From Paenarthrobacter nitroguajacolicus JCM 14115 (GTDB lineage Bacteria > Actinomycetota > Actinomycetes > Actinomycetales > Micrococcaceae), in the NCBI GenBank assembly GCA_001313365.1, contig BBFS01000006.1, positions 1 through 64,000 of the forward strand: a DNA stretch of 64,000 bases, given 5' to 3'. Within the stretch, counting starts at the first letter, position 1. Every line of letters begins with the position of its first letter. The position numbers and the translations under genes were made by a program. Of this stretch, positions 20,151-30,920 are shown piece after piece. The notes below the pieces were generated by a model that saw only the letters and a program-made list of their open reading frames with translations, was not told the origin of the DNA and made no database searches.

Positions 20151-21677
20151 CTACTTCTTCGAGGCAGTGAAGCCCCCCCAGAGCGGCGGCAGGGTGGAAT
20201 AGCGCTGCGGTGTGACAGTGATTTCGGTGTTGCTTGCGAAGACGTTGTCAGACTGGATGTAGGGGGGGGCAAACCAGGCCTGGTCCACCACATAGGTGTT
20301 CAGTTGACGGAACGTTTCGGTTTGGGCCTCACCGGTTTCGCCTTGAGCCTTGTTGATCAGGTCAACCACGGTGGGATCGGAGACGTGGAACGGGTTCCAG
20401 AGTGATTCGGGAGTGAGCGCTATCTGGGCGAAATCCCAGGGCCGCGGGCTGTTGAGCCCGAAGATCGCTGCGGGGTACTTTCCTGCCAACAGATCCGAGA
20501 TGAAGGTCTGGCCGTTCACGGGCTGGTACTGCGGTGTGACGCCAATAGCCGTCAGAGCTTCAGTCACCGCCGCTTGCTGGTCCGGATAGACGGGTGATAC
20601 ATCCGGCATGGGCAGGGTGAAGCCGTTGGCGTAACCGGCGTCTGCGAGAAGCTTCTTCGCGGCATCCACATCGAAGGGGTACTTCTTGTCCAGGTCCGGG
20701 ATGAAAGCGTCGCTGGTGGAACTGAAGACCTGGCTGGTGGCCTTGCCCTTACCACCGAAGACTTTCGCGTGGATGGCGTCGCGATCCAGGGCCATGTTGA
20801 TCGCCTGGCGGACCTTGGGCTCGGCGAGCGCGGGAACCAGGGTGCCCTTGCGGTCGAACAAGTAGAGGCCGCTGGTGGTGTAGGCGGGGCTGGTCTGGAT
20901 ATTCAGGCCGGCGGACTTGAGGCTGTTTCCGTCCTTATCGGTCACCACAGCGAAGTCTGTTTCGCCGGCCCGCAATGCGTTAAGGGTGGCGTTGTTGTCG
21001 TTGAAGACCGTGACTTCGACGGTGTCGAACGGGAAGTCTTTGGCGTTCCAGTAGTCAGCGTTTCGCGTGTAGACGTACTTGATGCCGGTCTGCGACTTTG
21101 CTGCGTCCAGGATATATGGGCCGGAACCTACGGGAGTGGTGTCCAGCTCCGGGGGTTCCCAAGGCTTTGGGGCTGGCAAGGACACCGGCGGTTCCGCCCA
21201 GGTTCGGCACGAGAGATGGGTCCGGAGCGGAGAGCGTGACCATGAGGTTGGTGCGTCGGTGACGGTGACCTCCTGGATGAAGCGCAGTTGCCCACCGGCT
21301 TCACCGGTACCCTTGCGGGCGGAATCAAGATTGGCCTTCACCGCGGCGGCATCCAGGGCCGTCCCATCGGTGAATTTGACGCCTTCCCTGATAGTGAGGG
21401 AGAGCTTGGTCCGGGCGTCATCGTAAGACCACTTGGTCACGATGTTCTCGGCCGGTTCTCCTTCGTTGGTGTTCCGGAAGAGGGAGTCGTAGACGGGCTG
21501 AAGGAACTGGGTGGTGGGGGGGCCGGTGCCGAAGTTGCCCGGAGAGAAGGACTCGGGCGGCGCAATGGCTGCAATGTCCAACTCAGTGGGGGCGGTGGAA
21601 CCACCAGGGGAAGAGCCGGTGCAGGCAGTAAGCGCCATGACGGCTGTGACGGCGGCAATGCCGACTAATTTGCGCAT
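20151..21677 (-). CDS. ABC transporter substrate-binding lipoprotein, family 5 (DppA/OppA type)
   Basis: Lipid-anchored extracellular binding protein that captures the substrate for the downstream transporter. ATG at 21677 has AGGAG five bases upstream; a TTG 15 bases earlier is in frame but lacks a site. Signal peptide with lipobox VMALTAC (Cys at residue 19). Family-5 features: TIREGVKFTDGTALDA, VGSGPYILDAAK, and VRQAINMALDRDAIHA. Two compensating frameshifts lie between about 21130 and 21245; the correct frame there reads MVTLSAPDPSLVPNLGG. About 509 codons. The family is named for peptides, but members also bind oligosaccharides and glycosides, which fits this operon better. Confidence 0.88.
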   Translation of the reverse strand: MRKLVGIAAVTAVMALTACTGSSPGGSTAPTELDIAAIAPPESFSPGNFGTGPPTTQFLQPVYDSLFRNTNEGEPAENIVTKWSYDDARTKLSLTIREGVKFTDGTALDAAAVKANLDSARKGTGEAGGQLRFIQEVTVTDAPTSWSRSPLRTHLSCRTWAEPPVSLPAPKPWEPPELDTTPVGSGPYILDAAKSQTGIKYVYTRNADYWNAKDFPFDTVEVTVFNDNNATLNALRAGETDFAVVTDKDGNSLKSAGLNIQTSPAYTTSGLYLFDRKGTLVPALAEPKVRQAINMALDRDAIHAKVFGGKGKATSQVFSSTSDAFIPDLDKKYPFDVDAAKKLLADAGYANGFTLPMPDVSPVYPDQQAAVTEALTAIGVTPQYQPVNGQTFISDLLAGKYPAAIFGLNSPRPWDFAQIALTPESLWNPFHVSDPTVVDLINKAQGETGEAQTETFRQLNTYVVDQAWFAPPYIQSDNVFASNTEITVTPQRYSTLPPLWGGFTASKK

Positions 21678-21995
21678 GTTTCTCCTAGACAAGGCGTCGA
21701 AAGCTCAGCTTCGAGTGATCCGACTGTTCTCCGGCGACAACGCTACGGAGATCTATAGGTATGGCGATGAATGGTGGCTGACATGCCTTGGAAAGGCGCC
21801 TGCTTCACACGGAATCCCGGGGGATTCCATGGAGGCGTTATGGGCGCAGGGCCACGGTTGCAGAGGGGGGGTGTGCTCCATGTGGTCTCCCTCGCCCTCG
21901 AGGTCAGTGATGCTGGTAGAGCGCTTTGTGGCGTCTGTTACAAAGATAATCCGGCGACCGGAATAAGTCAACCGCTTCTTCCGGTCTTCGGAATA
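21678..21995. promoter_or_regulatory. Intergenic region with operator-like palindrome before the 15-kb operon
   Basis: About 320 bases between the ROK gene end and the binding-protein start, expected to hold the promoter for the minus-strand operon. The clearest element is an inverted repeat at 21811-21828, arms GGAATCC and GGATTCC around a CCCGGG-like centre with a five-base G run; it becomes a perfect 16-bp palindrome if that run is three bases. It sits about 135 bases upstream of the start codon. No convincing -35/-10 pair was found, and small open frames here look non-coding. Confidence 0.45.
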
Positions 21996-23279
21996 TTAGG
22001 CAGAGAGTCCTTCATTGCCTATACCCGCGGGTTGCGTCAACCGCTCCAGCAGTCCGGGGGGGAGGTTGTCCTTGGAGAAGAGCTCGCCAAGAACGAGTTG
22101 AGCGGCTCCCACGACGCCGCCTATCTGCTCGTCAATGGCGGATAGCTCCACAATCAGGTCCGGCGCGCCCGTTGAGGGCAGCCGTTCCAGGACGGCTTGC
22201 TGTATGGGCTTTAGTGCGATGTCTTTTGCCCGGGCAATGCCACCGCCTACAACCAGCATGTGTGGAGCGAAAAAACTTACCAGGGTTGCGAGGCTGCTTC
22301 CAAGGAGCGCCGATGTCCGGTTGAGCAGTTCCTTCGCGGCAGCATCTTCGTGCTCAGCGGCAAGGGTGACGTCGTAGGCGCGGATACGGCCAGTTTCTTT
22401 GAGGACTTGCGCGAGGTAGGCGCTGCGTCCGGTTTCGGCCAGCATCAAGCCATCCCGCTCTATAGCCCATCCGCTGGTGACGGCCTCAAGGCAGCCTGTG
22501 CGCCCGCACCTGCAGGCAACCACTCCCGCCTCCGGAACGGCCACATGGCCAATGGAGCCTGCCAGGCCATGGGAGCCCCCCCGGTAGAGCCTGCCATCGG
22601 TGATGAGGGCAGCTCCCACCCCCGGCGCCGGCCCCAAAATACAGCAGGTGCTTTGCCTTGGCGGCCCGCGGATTGCTCTCTATTTCAGCCAGGGCCAGAA
22701 GATTGACTCGATTGTCCACCCATGCCGGAACCGGCCAGCGCGCCGCGAACTCTTCCCGTACGGGGGGGTAGTCCTCCCAACCCGGCATGACCGGTACGCC
22801 AACAGGAGTGCCGGTATCGAAATTGACCGGACCGGAGAGTCCCACGCCGATCCCCCCCAGCAGGTTGTTGCCGCTTTGCTCCCTGATGACGTGGTCAATG
22901 ATCGCATTGACCTGGTCCAGGATCCGTGCGGGTCCTTCGCTGACGTCGCATAGTTCCCTGTGTCGGGTGCCGAGCAAGGCGCCGGCGAGATCGGAAGCGC
23001 TGACGACCATTTCATTCGAGGCAATGTCCACGCCAACGACGTAGCCGGCCTGGGCGTTGAGCGACAGGAGCTTGGCGGTCCGCCCTCCTGTGGAGGGGGG
23101 GCGCGGCCGGGGGGGGAGTGGATGAGCCCGATCTGTTCGAGTTCTGCAACCCGCTCGGCAACAACACTCCGCCCCCCCAGCCCCCCCACCTGATCGGTCA
23201 GGGTTGCCTGCGTAATGCCGTCCTGCCAACGGATTGTCTCCAGTACGGACGCGAGTCCGGTATATCTCTCAATTGCCAT
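21996..23279 (-). CDS. ROK family transcriptional regulator (NagC/XylR type)
   Basis: Sugar-responsive repressor with an N-terminal winged helix (MAIERYTGLASVLETIRW, then LTDQVGGLGGRSVVAERVAELEQIGLI) and a C-terminal ROK sugar-kinase-like domain. The zinc motif is intact in VACRCGRTGCLEAV, and the ROK signature region reads GLAGSIGHVAV. Frameshifts near 23110 and 22620. About 425 codons. The gene lies between the two glycoside operons: upstream of the minus-strand transporter/C-deglycosidase operon and divergent from the GH3-GH106-GH43 operon. It probably controls one or both and responds to a sugar or glycoside. Confidence 0.88.
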
Positions 23280-23402
23280 TGAATCTCTTCCTGGGTGCTC
23301 GCGCCCACTGCGTCAGCGCTGTGGTGATGGATCCTGTCGTTTTGTGGAACCATCCGGCACTCACAGGTGCCATCATGCTCCAACTTCACGTCACCAAACA
23401 AG

Positions 23403-23420
23403 AAAAGTCTAGCAACTTTT
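23403..23420. promoter_or_regulatory. Inverted repeat in the divergent rok / GH3 promoter region
   Basis: AAAAGT and ACTTTT arms separated by CTAGCA, a perfect 6-6-6 inverted repeat, 50 bases before the GH3 start codon and in AT-rich surroundings typical of a promoter. It is a plausible operator for the divergently encoded ROK repressor. Binding is inferred from position only. Confidence 0.45.
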
Positions 23421-23470
23421 GCCGGTCATCGGATAAACTCTCTCAAATTCCCATCTAGCAAGGAGATTTT

Positions 23471-25348
23471 ATGCGACGGCCCACGAGCACGAGTGACGAC
23501 GGTGTCCAGTACCGCGACCTGAACGGCAACGGAGTGATGGACCCCTACGAAGATTCGCGCCTTGACTCAGCGAGCCGCGCAAAAGATCTGCTCGAACGCT
23601 TGTCGATAGAAGAAAAAGTTGGGCTGCTGTTCAACACGGTGATGGTTGTGGGTGAGCCGGGAGACCACGATGCTGCGAGTCCGTTCGGACCGGAGACTCC
23701 TCGCGATTTTGTAGTAGGCCAGTCCATCAACCACTTCAATATTGGCCGATTCCCTTCGGCAGAGCACATGGCGCGTTGGCAGAACGGCATGCAGGAACTC
23801 GCCGAGCTTGCCCCCCCCACGGGATTCCCATCACCTTTGCCACCGATCCCCCCCGCCATGGATTCGCGCAGAACGATGGAATGGTCTTCGCAACCGGCTC
23901 GTTTTCACAGTGGCCCGAGCCATGGGCCTCGCAGCCATCGGTGAACCTGCGGTAGTCAGTGAATTCGCCGAGACCGCAAGGAGCGAGTATGTCGCCGTCG
24001 GGCTTCGTGCAGCTATTCACCCGCAGATCGACTTGGCCTCTGATCCGCGCTGGGCGCGCCAACTACAGAGCTTCAGTTCAAACTCAGCGGTGACGTCAGA
24101 GTTCGGGGGGGCGCTGTTGATCGCAGGTCTACAGGGCCAGAAGCTGTCATCCACGAGCGTCGCCTGCACGGCAAAGCACTTCCCGGGAGGCGGGGGGGCG
24201 CAAGAAGACGGGGAGGATCCCCACTTCCCACAAGGCAAAGCGCAGGTTTATCCAGGAGGCAACTTCGAAGAGCACCTAGCGCCGTTCCGAGCAGCTATCA
24301 CCGCCGGCACCAGCGCGATCATGCCTTACTACTCATTGGCGAAAGACTGGTCATTGACGGTGTAGCGTGGAGGAAGTGGGCTTCGCCTATAACAAATACC
24401 TGATCTCGACACTCCTACGCGAAGATCTCGGGTTCACTGGGGGGGTTGTACTTACTGACTGGCAGCTCGTCACAGACCTTGAAGTCTTTGGCTTGCCGTT
24501 CCCTGCCAAGGCGTGGGGTGTGGAGCACCTCAGCCGCATTGAGCGTGTTGAGAAGCTCTTTGACGCCGGCGCAGATCAACTCGGGGGCGAGTCCTGCACG
24601 GATTTGGTCCTTGAGTTGCTAGCCAGCGGACGGCTCTCCCAGGAGCGCGTGGACGCGTCAGCGCTGAAAGTCTTGCAGGTCAAGTTCGAACTCGGCCTGT
24701 TCGACAATCCGTACGTCGACGAGAACGACGTTGCAACCATTGTGGGTTCCGAGTCTTTCCGGGCTGCTGGGCACCGCGCCCAGGCGGAGGCCGTCACCGT
24801 CCTGAAAAACACTGGTTTATTGCCGCTGCGAGCGGACACCCGGATATACGTCGAAGGCGTCAACCCGGAAGTCGTCGGTGATCGGGTCACCCTTGTAGAT
24901 GACAAGAAGGACGCCGACGTAGCTCTCGTGCGCCTCACTGTCCCCCCCTACGAGCCGCGCAACGAGTATTTCCTGGACGCTATGACGCATCAGGGTAGCC
25001 TCGACTTCCCGGACGAGGAGATCGCACGGGTGCGAGCACTTGCAGCAGAACTCCCCCGTGATCCTCGACGTCTATCTCGAACGAGCAGGGATCCTGACCC
25101 CCGTTCGATGAGCTCGCAGAGGCCGTCACCGTGAACTTCGGCGCTTCTGACGCTGCCTTGCTCGACGCGTTAACAGGTACTATTCCTCCCCCGAGGTCGG
25201 TTGCCGATCGAACTGCCTCGCTCCATGGCCGCCGTCGAAACCTCACATCCTGATGTCCCCCAACGACACTGAAGATCCGCTCTACCCCTATGGTGCCGGC
25301 CTCAGCCTGTCATCAACTTCCCGGAGCGAGTCCGGGATGCTCACGTGA
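23471..25348 (+). CDS. Glycoside hydrolase family 3 exo-glycosidase
   Basis: GH3 enzyme with AAGGAG seven bases before the ATG. The N-terminus reads DLNGNGVMDPYED, common in actinobacterial GH3 exoglycosidases without a signal peptide, then ERLSIEEKVGLLFNT. Substrate residues lie in CTAKHFPGGGAQEDGEDPH (the KH motif). The nucleophile Asp is in GVVLTDWQLVTD. Then come FELGLFDNPYVDEND, AVTVLKNTGLLPL, and a C-terminal sandwich ending in LYPYGAGLSL. Frameshifts near 23820, 23870, 24360 and 25050 (homopolymer sites). The end of the FnIII tail is short or absent: the frame stops soon after the YGAGL motif. TGA at 25346-25348 overlaps the next GTG start. Confidence 0.85.
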
Positions 25349-28300
25349 ACCGGATGAACGGCGAACAGCAATCGAGCGAAGTTCTCTGGAGTGAGTTCGT
25401 TGATCCTCCGGATTCGGCGCGGCCGCATGTGTGGTGGCACTGGATGGACGGCAACGTGGATCTCGAAGGCATTCGCGCGGACTTCGCTGGCTCCACTCCG
25501 TTGGCGTTCGGGGGGTGTTCAAGCCTTCGACGGGGGGGCGCTCGGTAGTCCGCTGGTGGTGGAAGAAGCGTGATTCCCGGCAGCGAGCAGTGGCGCGAAG
25601 CTGTTGCCCTCGCGGCGGCGACGGCCCACGACCTCGGCTTGGACTTCACTGTTGCCACTTCTGCAGGGTGGAGCGCTCCGGAGCTCCGTGGTTGATAAGG
25701 CCGACGCCATGCGCAAGCTGGTGTGGTCGCAAACTGTCGTCCAAGGCGGCGAGTTGACCCAACTCAACAAGCTCCCGGACATCGCAGGACCGTATCAGGA
25801 CATCCCCCAAGTGGGGGGGAGTCGAACCGCATGAAGGCTCAGGCGATGCCAAAGATCTCTTCGCGTTGGCCATCCCGTTCCACAGCGCCCACGATGCGTT
25901 GGAGCCGGTGTTCGTGCGCACCTCCGACTCGCTACTGAAGCGGTCACCGCCAACCGTGCCACCGCCGTCGAAGATTTCCGCTTGACCCGTGACCTAAACA
26001 ACCCCTCCGTGGCCTGGATTGAACAGTCCTTTGCTACTCCTGTGACCGTGCGTTCCTGCGTGATCGAGCTGCCCGGCCCTCACGGCTTCGGCGCGGCTCC
26101 GCCCGCAACGGCCAGCCTTCAGGTCCAGGACGACGACGGCCGTTACGTCACCGTCTGCACGCTGCCCGCGACACAATGCCCCCCCTCGCGGAGCATATCT
26201 TTCCCGCCGGTCAGCGGGATGCACTTCCGGTTGCGGCTCGAAGCCGAGGGGATATCGACCGTTCTGGCAGCGTTCGAGAAAGGCGTGGTCCCCCCCCACC
26301 GGTATTTCGGCCGCTCAGCGAGTTCACCGTCAAAAGATTCGCTCTCTACGAATCCAGCATGCCTTCCCACCGGGAGGCGAAAAGCGGTTCCGCCACCGCG
26401 CTGGACTACGATTCCCTTGGTACAGACCCCCCCGTGCAGCATTCGCTGCAGTGCCGCTGGCTAGCATCCTTGACGTCAGCAGTCAGCTTTCACAGGGCAG
26501 GCTCACCAGCCGCTTCCCGAGGCAAGTGGAGAGTCGTTCGCTTCGGCTCCTCGCTCACGGGCCAGACCAACGGCCCGGCGCTCCCGGAAGCCACAGGACT
26601 TGAAGTGGACAAACTCGATAGTGAGAGAGTTCGGCGATACATCTCAACCCACCTGGCGCAGTTCGAGGACACACCGATTGACGGGCTGCTCAGCGACAGC
26701 ATAGAGGCGGGGGGGCTGCAGAACATCACGGATCACCTCGATGCCGGCTTCCTCCGTCTTCGCGGTTACGACATGATCCCGTGGATGCTCACTACAGCCG
26801 GGTTCCTGGTGGAGGACGCTTACTCCAGCGACCTCTTCCTAGCCGATTTTCGTCGCACACTCGCAGAAGTCTTCGCAGAGTCCTATTACGGCACTCTGTC
26901 CGAAGAAGCACATCAGCGTGGCGTGATCTACTACGCCGAGGCCCTGGAAGATCGCAGGCCGCAGCTCGGTGATGATCTGGCCATGCGCTCACATGCAGAT
27001 GTTCCCATGGGGGGGGCCATGTGGACCTACAGCTCTGAAACGGGTCCCGCGCCAACCTACGTCGCGGACCTCAAAGGGGGGGCGTCATCGGTGGCACATG
27101 TCTACGGACGCCGCCACACTGGTTCCGAAGCCTTTACCACAGGACGGAACCCGTGGAGTGATTCGCCCAAGTCCCTGAAGCATGTGGCTGACCTTCAACT
27201 GGCACTCGGGGTGACCCGCTTCTGCATCCATACTTCTCCGCACCAACCCATGCAGGTACCACCACCTGGAATCGCTCTGGCTCCCTCACTCGGGCAATCC
27301 TTTACCCGCAACGAAACCTGGGCGTCCACTGCCAAGCCCTGGGTGGACTATTTGGCCCGATGCTCGCATCTTCTTTCTCTTGGTCGGCCAGCCGTGGATA
27401 TCGCCTACTTCATCGGCGAGGAAGCCCCCGTTACAGCGCTTTTCGGTAACGCATTCAATGACGACGTTCCAGCTGACTACGACTACGACTACATCGGCCC
27501 GGATGCACTGAGCAACGTACTGAATGTTAAGGCGGGCGAACTGCAGGCGGGCGCCTCCCGCTACAGACTTCTTTACCTCGGCGGTGCCAGCAACAGGATG
27601 AGCACAGCGCCCTCCAAGCGATCCTGCGATTGGTGGAACAGGGTGCAACGGTGGTGGGCGAACGTCCAACGGCCAAGCGCTCGCTGGCTGACGAGGACAC
27701 CGAGTACGAGCGTTTGTGTCACCTCATTTGGGACAACCCGAACAGTGGCAAGGTTTTAGCCCCCCCCGCAGATCTGGCTTCCGTGCTTCGGGAGCATTTC
27801 CCTCCTCGCGTGATCGTGAAAGACCCCCCCGGGTGCGGCGGATCACTCGATGGGTGGACGGCAATCAACCGCTGCTTTTCATCGCCAACCCAGTCAACGA
27901 AGAGCTGCGCACGACCGTGACGGTGCCGAACACGGGCGGCGGATTGGTGGCCTGGGACCCGGTGACACTCAGTCAAAGTGCCCTCACCCGATCCGAGGGT
28001 GGAGAAGGCTTCGACGTACGTCTACCCCCCCTTATGGGTCGTTCTTCATTCTCAGAGGAGAAGCGGATCCACATCCCGAAAACGAATGGGTTACAGAGGC
28101 CTCCGGTGAGTGGACGCTCACCATCCCCCGGCTCCAATCCGGTGCCGCTGGCCCACGCCAGCTATTGGACAGATCCCGGAATCGGGGCCGAGTACTTTTC
28201 GGGTACGGCCACCTATGTTGTGGAGTTCCAGCTCGGCGGCCCCCGAACTCCCGCACGCCATCCAGTTCGCCGATGTTGCTGATGTAGCGCAGATCAACAT

Positions 28301-28550
28301 CAACGGGGGGGAAAAGTCAGGAATTCTCTGGACTGCTCCCTTTAGGGTGCACACCACCGCGCTGAGGCCAGGGACGAACCGGATCCTGATCAGCGTCACC
28401 AATCCGTGGCGCAACAGGCTGATTTCTGAAGCCCGCAGCAACACCGGGACGCTCTTCCCACCCATGACCAGAGTGTTCAACCATGAAGCCGAGATCCTAC
28501 CGGCAGGTCTACTGGGACCACTGAGCTTGGTCTACAAAAACTGCCCGTAA
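25345..28550 (+). CDS. GH106-like alpha-L-rhamnosidase
   Basis: Large glycosidase (about 1070 codons) resembling GH106 alpha-L-rhamnosidases, which remove terminal rhamnose from flavonoid glycosides or pectic side chains. GTG start overlapping the GH3 stop. The N-terminus reads DSARPHVWWHWMDGNVDLEG, a hallmark of this family, followed by DFTVATSAGWSAPELRG. The central barrel includes ESYYGTLSEEAHQRGVIYYA and HTSPHQPMQVPPPG. The C-terminal beta-domain (VADVAQININGG, TNRILISVTNPWRNRL) is a galactose-binding-like fold. No signal peptide is visible. At least seven frameshifts, notably between 25510 and 26400 and around 27600-28260. GH106 is my best call; substrate is not proven. Confidence 0.75.
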
Positions 28551-28576
28551 TCTCCCCTAGTGAAAAGACTGGACGT

Positions 28577-30155
28577 ATGACGCACCAAGCAACGCCTCCC
28601 GCTGTGAGCCTGGAGGGCCAGCGCCGGGCCGATCTCGGCGATGGCACGTACCTGAACCCGGTGTTCGCAGGGGACCACCCGGACCCGGCCATCCTGCGCG
28701 ACGGCGATGACTACTACATGACCTTCTCCTCGTTTGAGTCCACACCCGGACTCATCATCTGGCACTCACGGGACCTGCTGAACTGGCAACCGCTGGGACC
28801 GGCCCTTTCCACGCCCATCGGCTGTGTGTTTGCGGTGGACATGTGCAAAGTGGACGGCCGGTACTTCATCTACATACCGATCATTCCCACCGCCATCTCC
28901 CCCGGACCCGACTGCCCCTGTGCTGACCTATGTCATCCATGCCGAGAACATGGCGGGACCTTGGAGCGAGCCGATCAACCTGGGCATCGAAGGGCACATC
29001 GATCCGGGGCACGTGGTGGGGGGAGGACGGCAACCGCTACCTGTTCCTCAGTGGAGTGAGCCGTGTCCGGCTTACCGACGACGGACTGGCTACCAACGGA
29101 CCTGTGGAGCACGTCTACGACGGCTGGCGCTACCCCGACGACTGGGTGGTTGAAGCCTACGCACTGGAGGGGGGGCCCAAGCTGACCCGCCGGGGGGGCG
29201 AATGGTTCTACCTCACGACGGCGGTTGGCGGCACGTCCGGTCCACCCACCGGGCATATGGTCACCGTCGCCCGCTCCCGTTCCATTGACGGCCCGTGGGA
29301 GGACTGCCCCCCCCGAAATCCCATCATCAGGACATGGGACGCGGAAGAGCCATGGTGGAGCAAGGGCCATGCCACCTTGTTCGAGGGCCCCCCCAACGGC
29401 CAATGGTGGAGCATCTATCACGCTACGAAAACGGGTTCGCCACCCTTGGCCGGCAAACACTCTTGGAACCCATCGAATGGGACGAGGACGGATGGCCTAG
29501 AGCAGGTGGGGGGGGCGATCTCTCTGCGCCACTGCCGGCACCCCTGCCCTCCGTTTCCATGGCAGCGGATCAGACCCATGGAATGCCGTTATCCGATGAT
29601 TTTTCCAGCCAGCGCTTTGGAACCCAGTGGTCGTTTCACGCCCCCCCCTCCAAGGACGAGTATCTTCGGGCGTCCTTTAACGACGGACTGGTGCTGCAAG
29701 CCCGCGGATCAGGACCCTCTGACAGCTCGGCCTTAACGTGCATCGTCGGCGATCGGCGCTATGAGATCACGGTGGAGATGGACGTCAACGACGGCGCCGA
29801 AGGTGGGTTGCTGCTGTACTACAGCGACCGTCTGTTCTGCGGCATGGGTCACGACGGTGGTCACATGACCAGCTACCGCGCCGGCAGGGCCATTCCGTAC
29901 TGGCGTGAACCTGCGCCTGCGTCCCGGAGTATTCACCTGCGAATAGTCAACGACAACCACATTGTCACCCAGTACTACAGCTTGAACGGGACCGACTGGA
30001 CCCGGCATGGACTGCGTTTCAACGTGGAGGGCTACAACACCAATACCGCCGACGAACTCCTCAGCCTACGCCCGGCACTGTACGCAGCCGGGACCGGGGG
30101 GGAAGTACGGTTCAGGAACTTCACGTACCGTGCCTTAGCCTATTTCCCCCCCTAA
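28577..30155 (+). CDS. Glycoside hydrolase family 43 with C-terminal beta-sandwich (beta-xylosidase / arabinosidase type)
   Basis: Five-bladed propeller enzyme. The catalytic base Asp is in GDHPDPAILRDGDDYY, the pKa-modulating Asp in HIDPGHVVG, and the acid Glu is expected in YALEGGPKL, the usual EGP motif with one extra Gly from a 7-base G run. The C-terminal DUF1349-like/GH43_C2 sandwich follows from SDDFSSQRFGTQWSFHA to RFRNFTYRALAYFPP. Frameshifts near 28910, 29030 and 29440. About 525 codons, no signal peptide. It starts 26 bases after the GH106 stop, so the three hydrolases form one operon. It converges on the SCO1664-type gene with a few bases of overlap. Confidence 0.85.
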
Positions 30156-30920
30156 AACAGCGGCCAAGGCACCGCAGGCATCCCACCGCTCGGAGCGGGG
30201 AACCGCCCTGCCAAGCGCAACCGGGCGCAGCGGGTGGCCAGTGATGCGATTTCTTCGGCGCTGAGCAGGTCGGCCAGGTCCCGGCCGAGCCCGCCGTGCA
30301 ATCCGTCGGCAACGCGATCGATGCCTTCGCGTTCCTCGGCTGTGAGCGGCTCTCCCAGCCATCCCCCATAGCACGGTGCGCAGCTTGTGGGCTTGGTGAA
30401 AAGTGAGCCCATGGTCCACACCGTGGCGGTGTCCGTCCGTCATGGCGAGGATGTGGTCGCCTTTGCGGTCAGCGTTGTTCACGATCATGTCGAAGACTGC
30501 CATGCGTCGGAGTGCTGGCGTATCTTCGTGAATCAGGGCGACCATCCGTCCGTTCTCATCTTGTCCTTCGAGAACGTGTTTCCAGCCTGTCGCGGGCACT
30601 TGGTCCGTTGCAAGCAGGTTCACGGCGCGTTGGGCCGGGTCCTGCTCCTGCCACAGCTGCACCATTCCGTCGCCGAAGGGGCCGTCGCGCAGCCACGTGC
30701 GTGGAACGATGTCCCAGCCGAAGACCTGCGACACCAAGTAAGCGGCCACTTCGCGGTGAGCAAGGGTGCCGTGCGGAAAGTCCCACAGCGGACTTTCGCC
30801 TGCTATCGGCTTATAGACGACTTCGACGTCGCTGATGCTGCCTAGGAATGTAGCGTTCGAAGCCGTGGTGATGCGCCCGGTGAGGGTCAGCTCGGCGGTC
30901 ACCAGGTCCGGCGTCGGCAT
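30152..30920 (-). CDS. SCO1664 family protein (PI3/4-kinase-like fold)
   Basis: Conserved actinobacterial protein of unknown function with a HipA/PI-kinase-like fold. Visible: GSISDVEVVYKPIAGESPLW (a nucleotide-binding Lys in VVYKP), FPHGTLAHREVAAYLVSQ, DMIVNNADRKGDHIL (catalytic N-x-D-R-K type motif) and VDHGLTFH (metal-binding D). A frameshift near 30370 changes the frame; the correct tail is EPLTAEEREGIDRVADGLHG to AVPWPLF at 30152. The ATG at 30920 overlaps the TGA of the DUF3090 gene. This pair plus the phosphatase is a fixed trio in actinobacteria, normally next to mshC, which is absent here. Confidence 0.85.
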
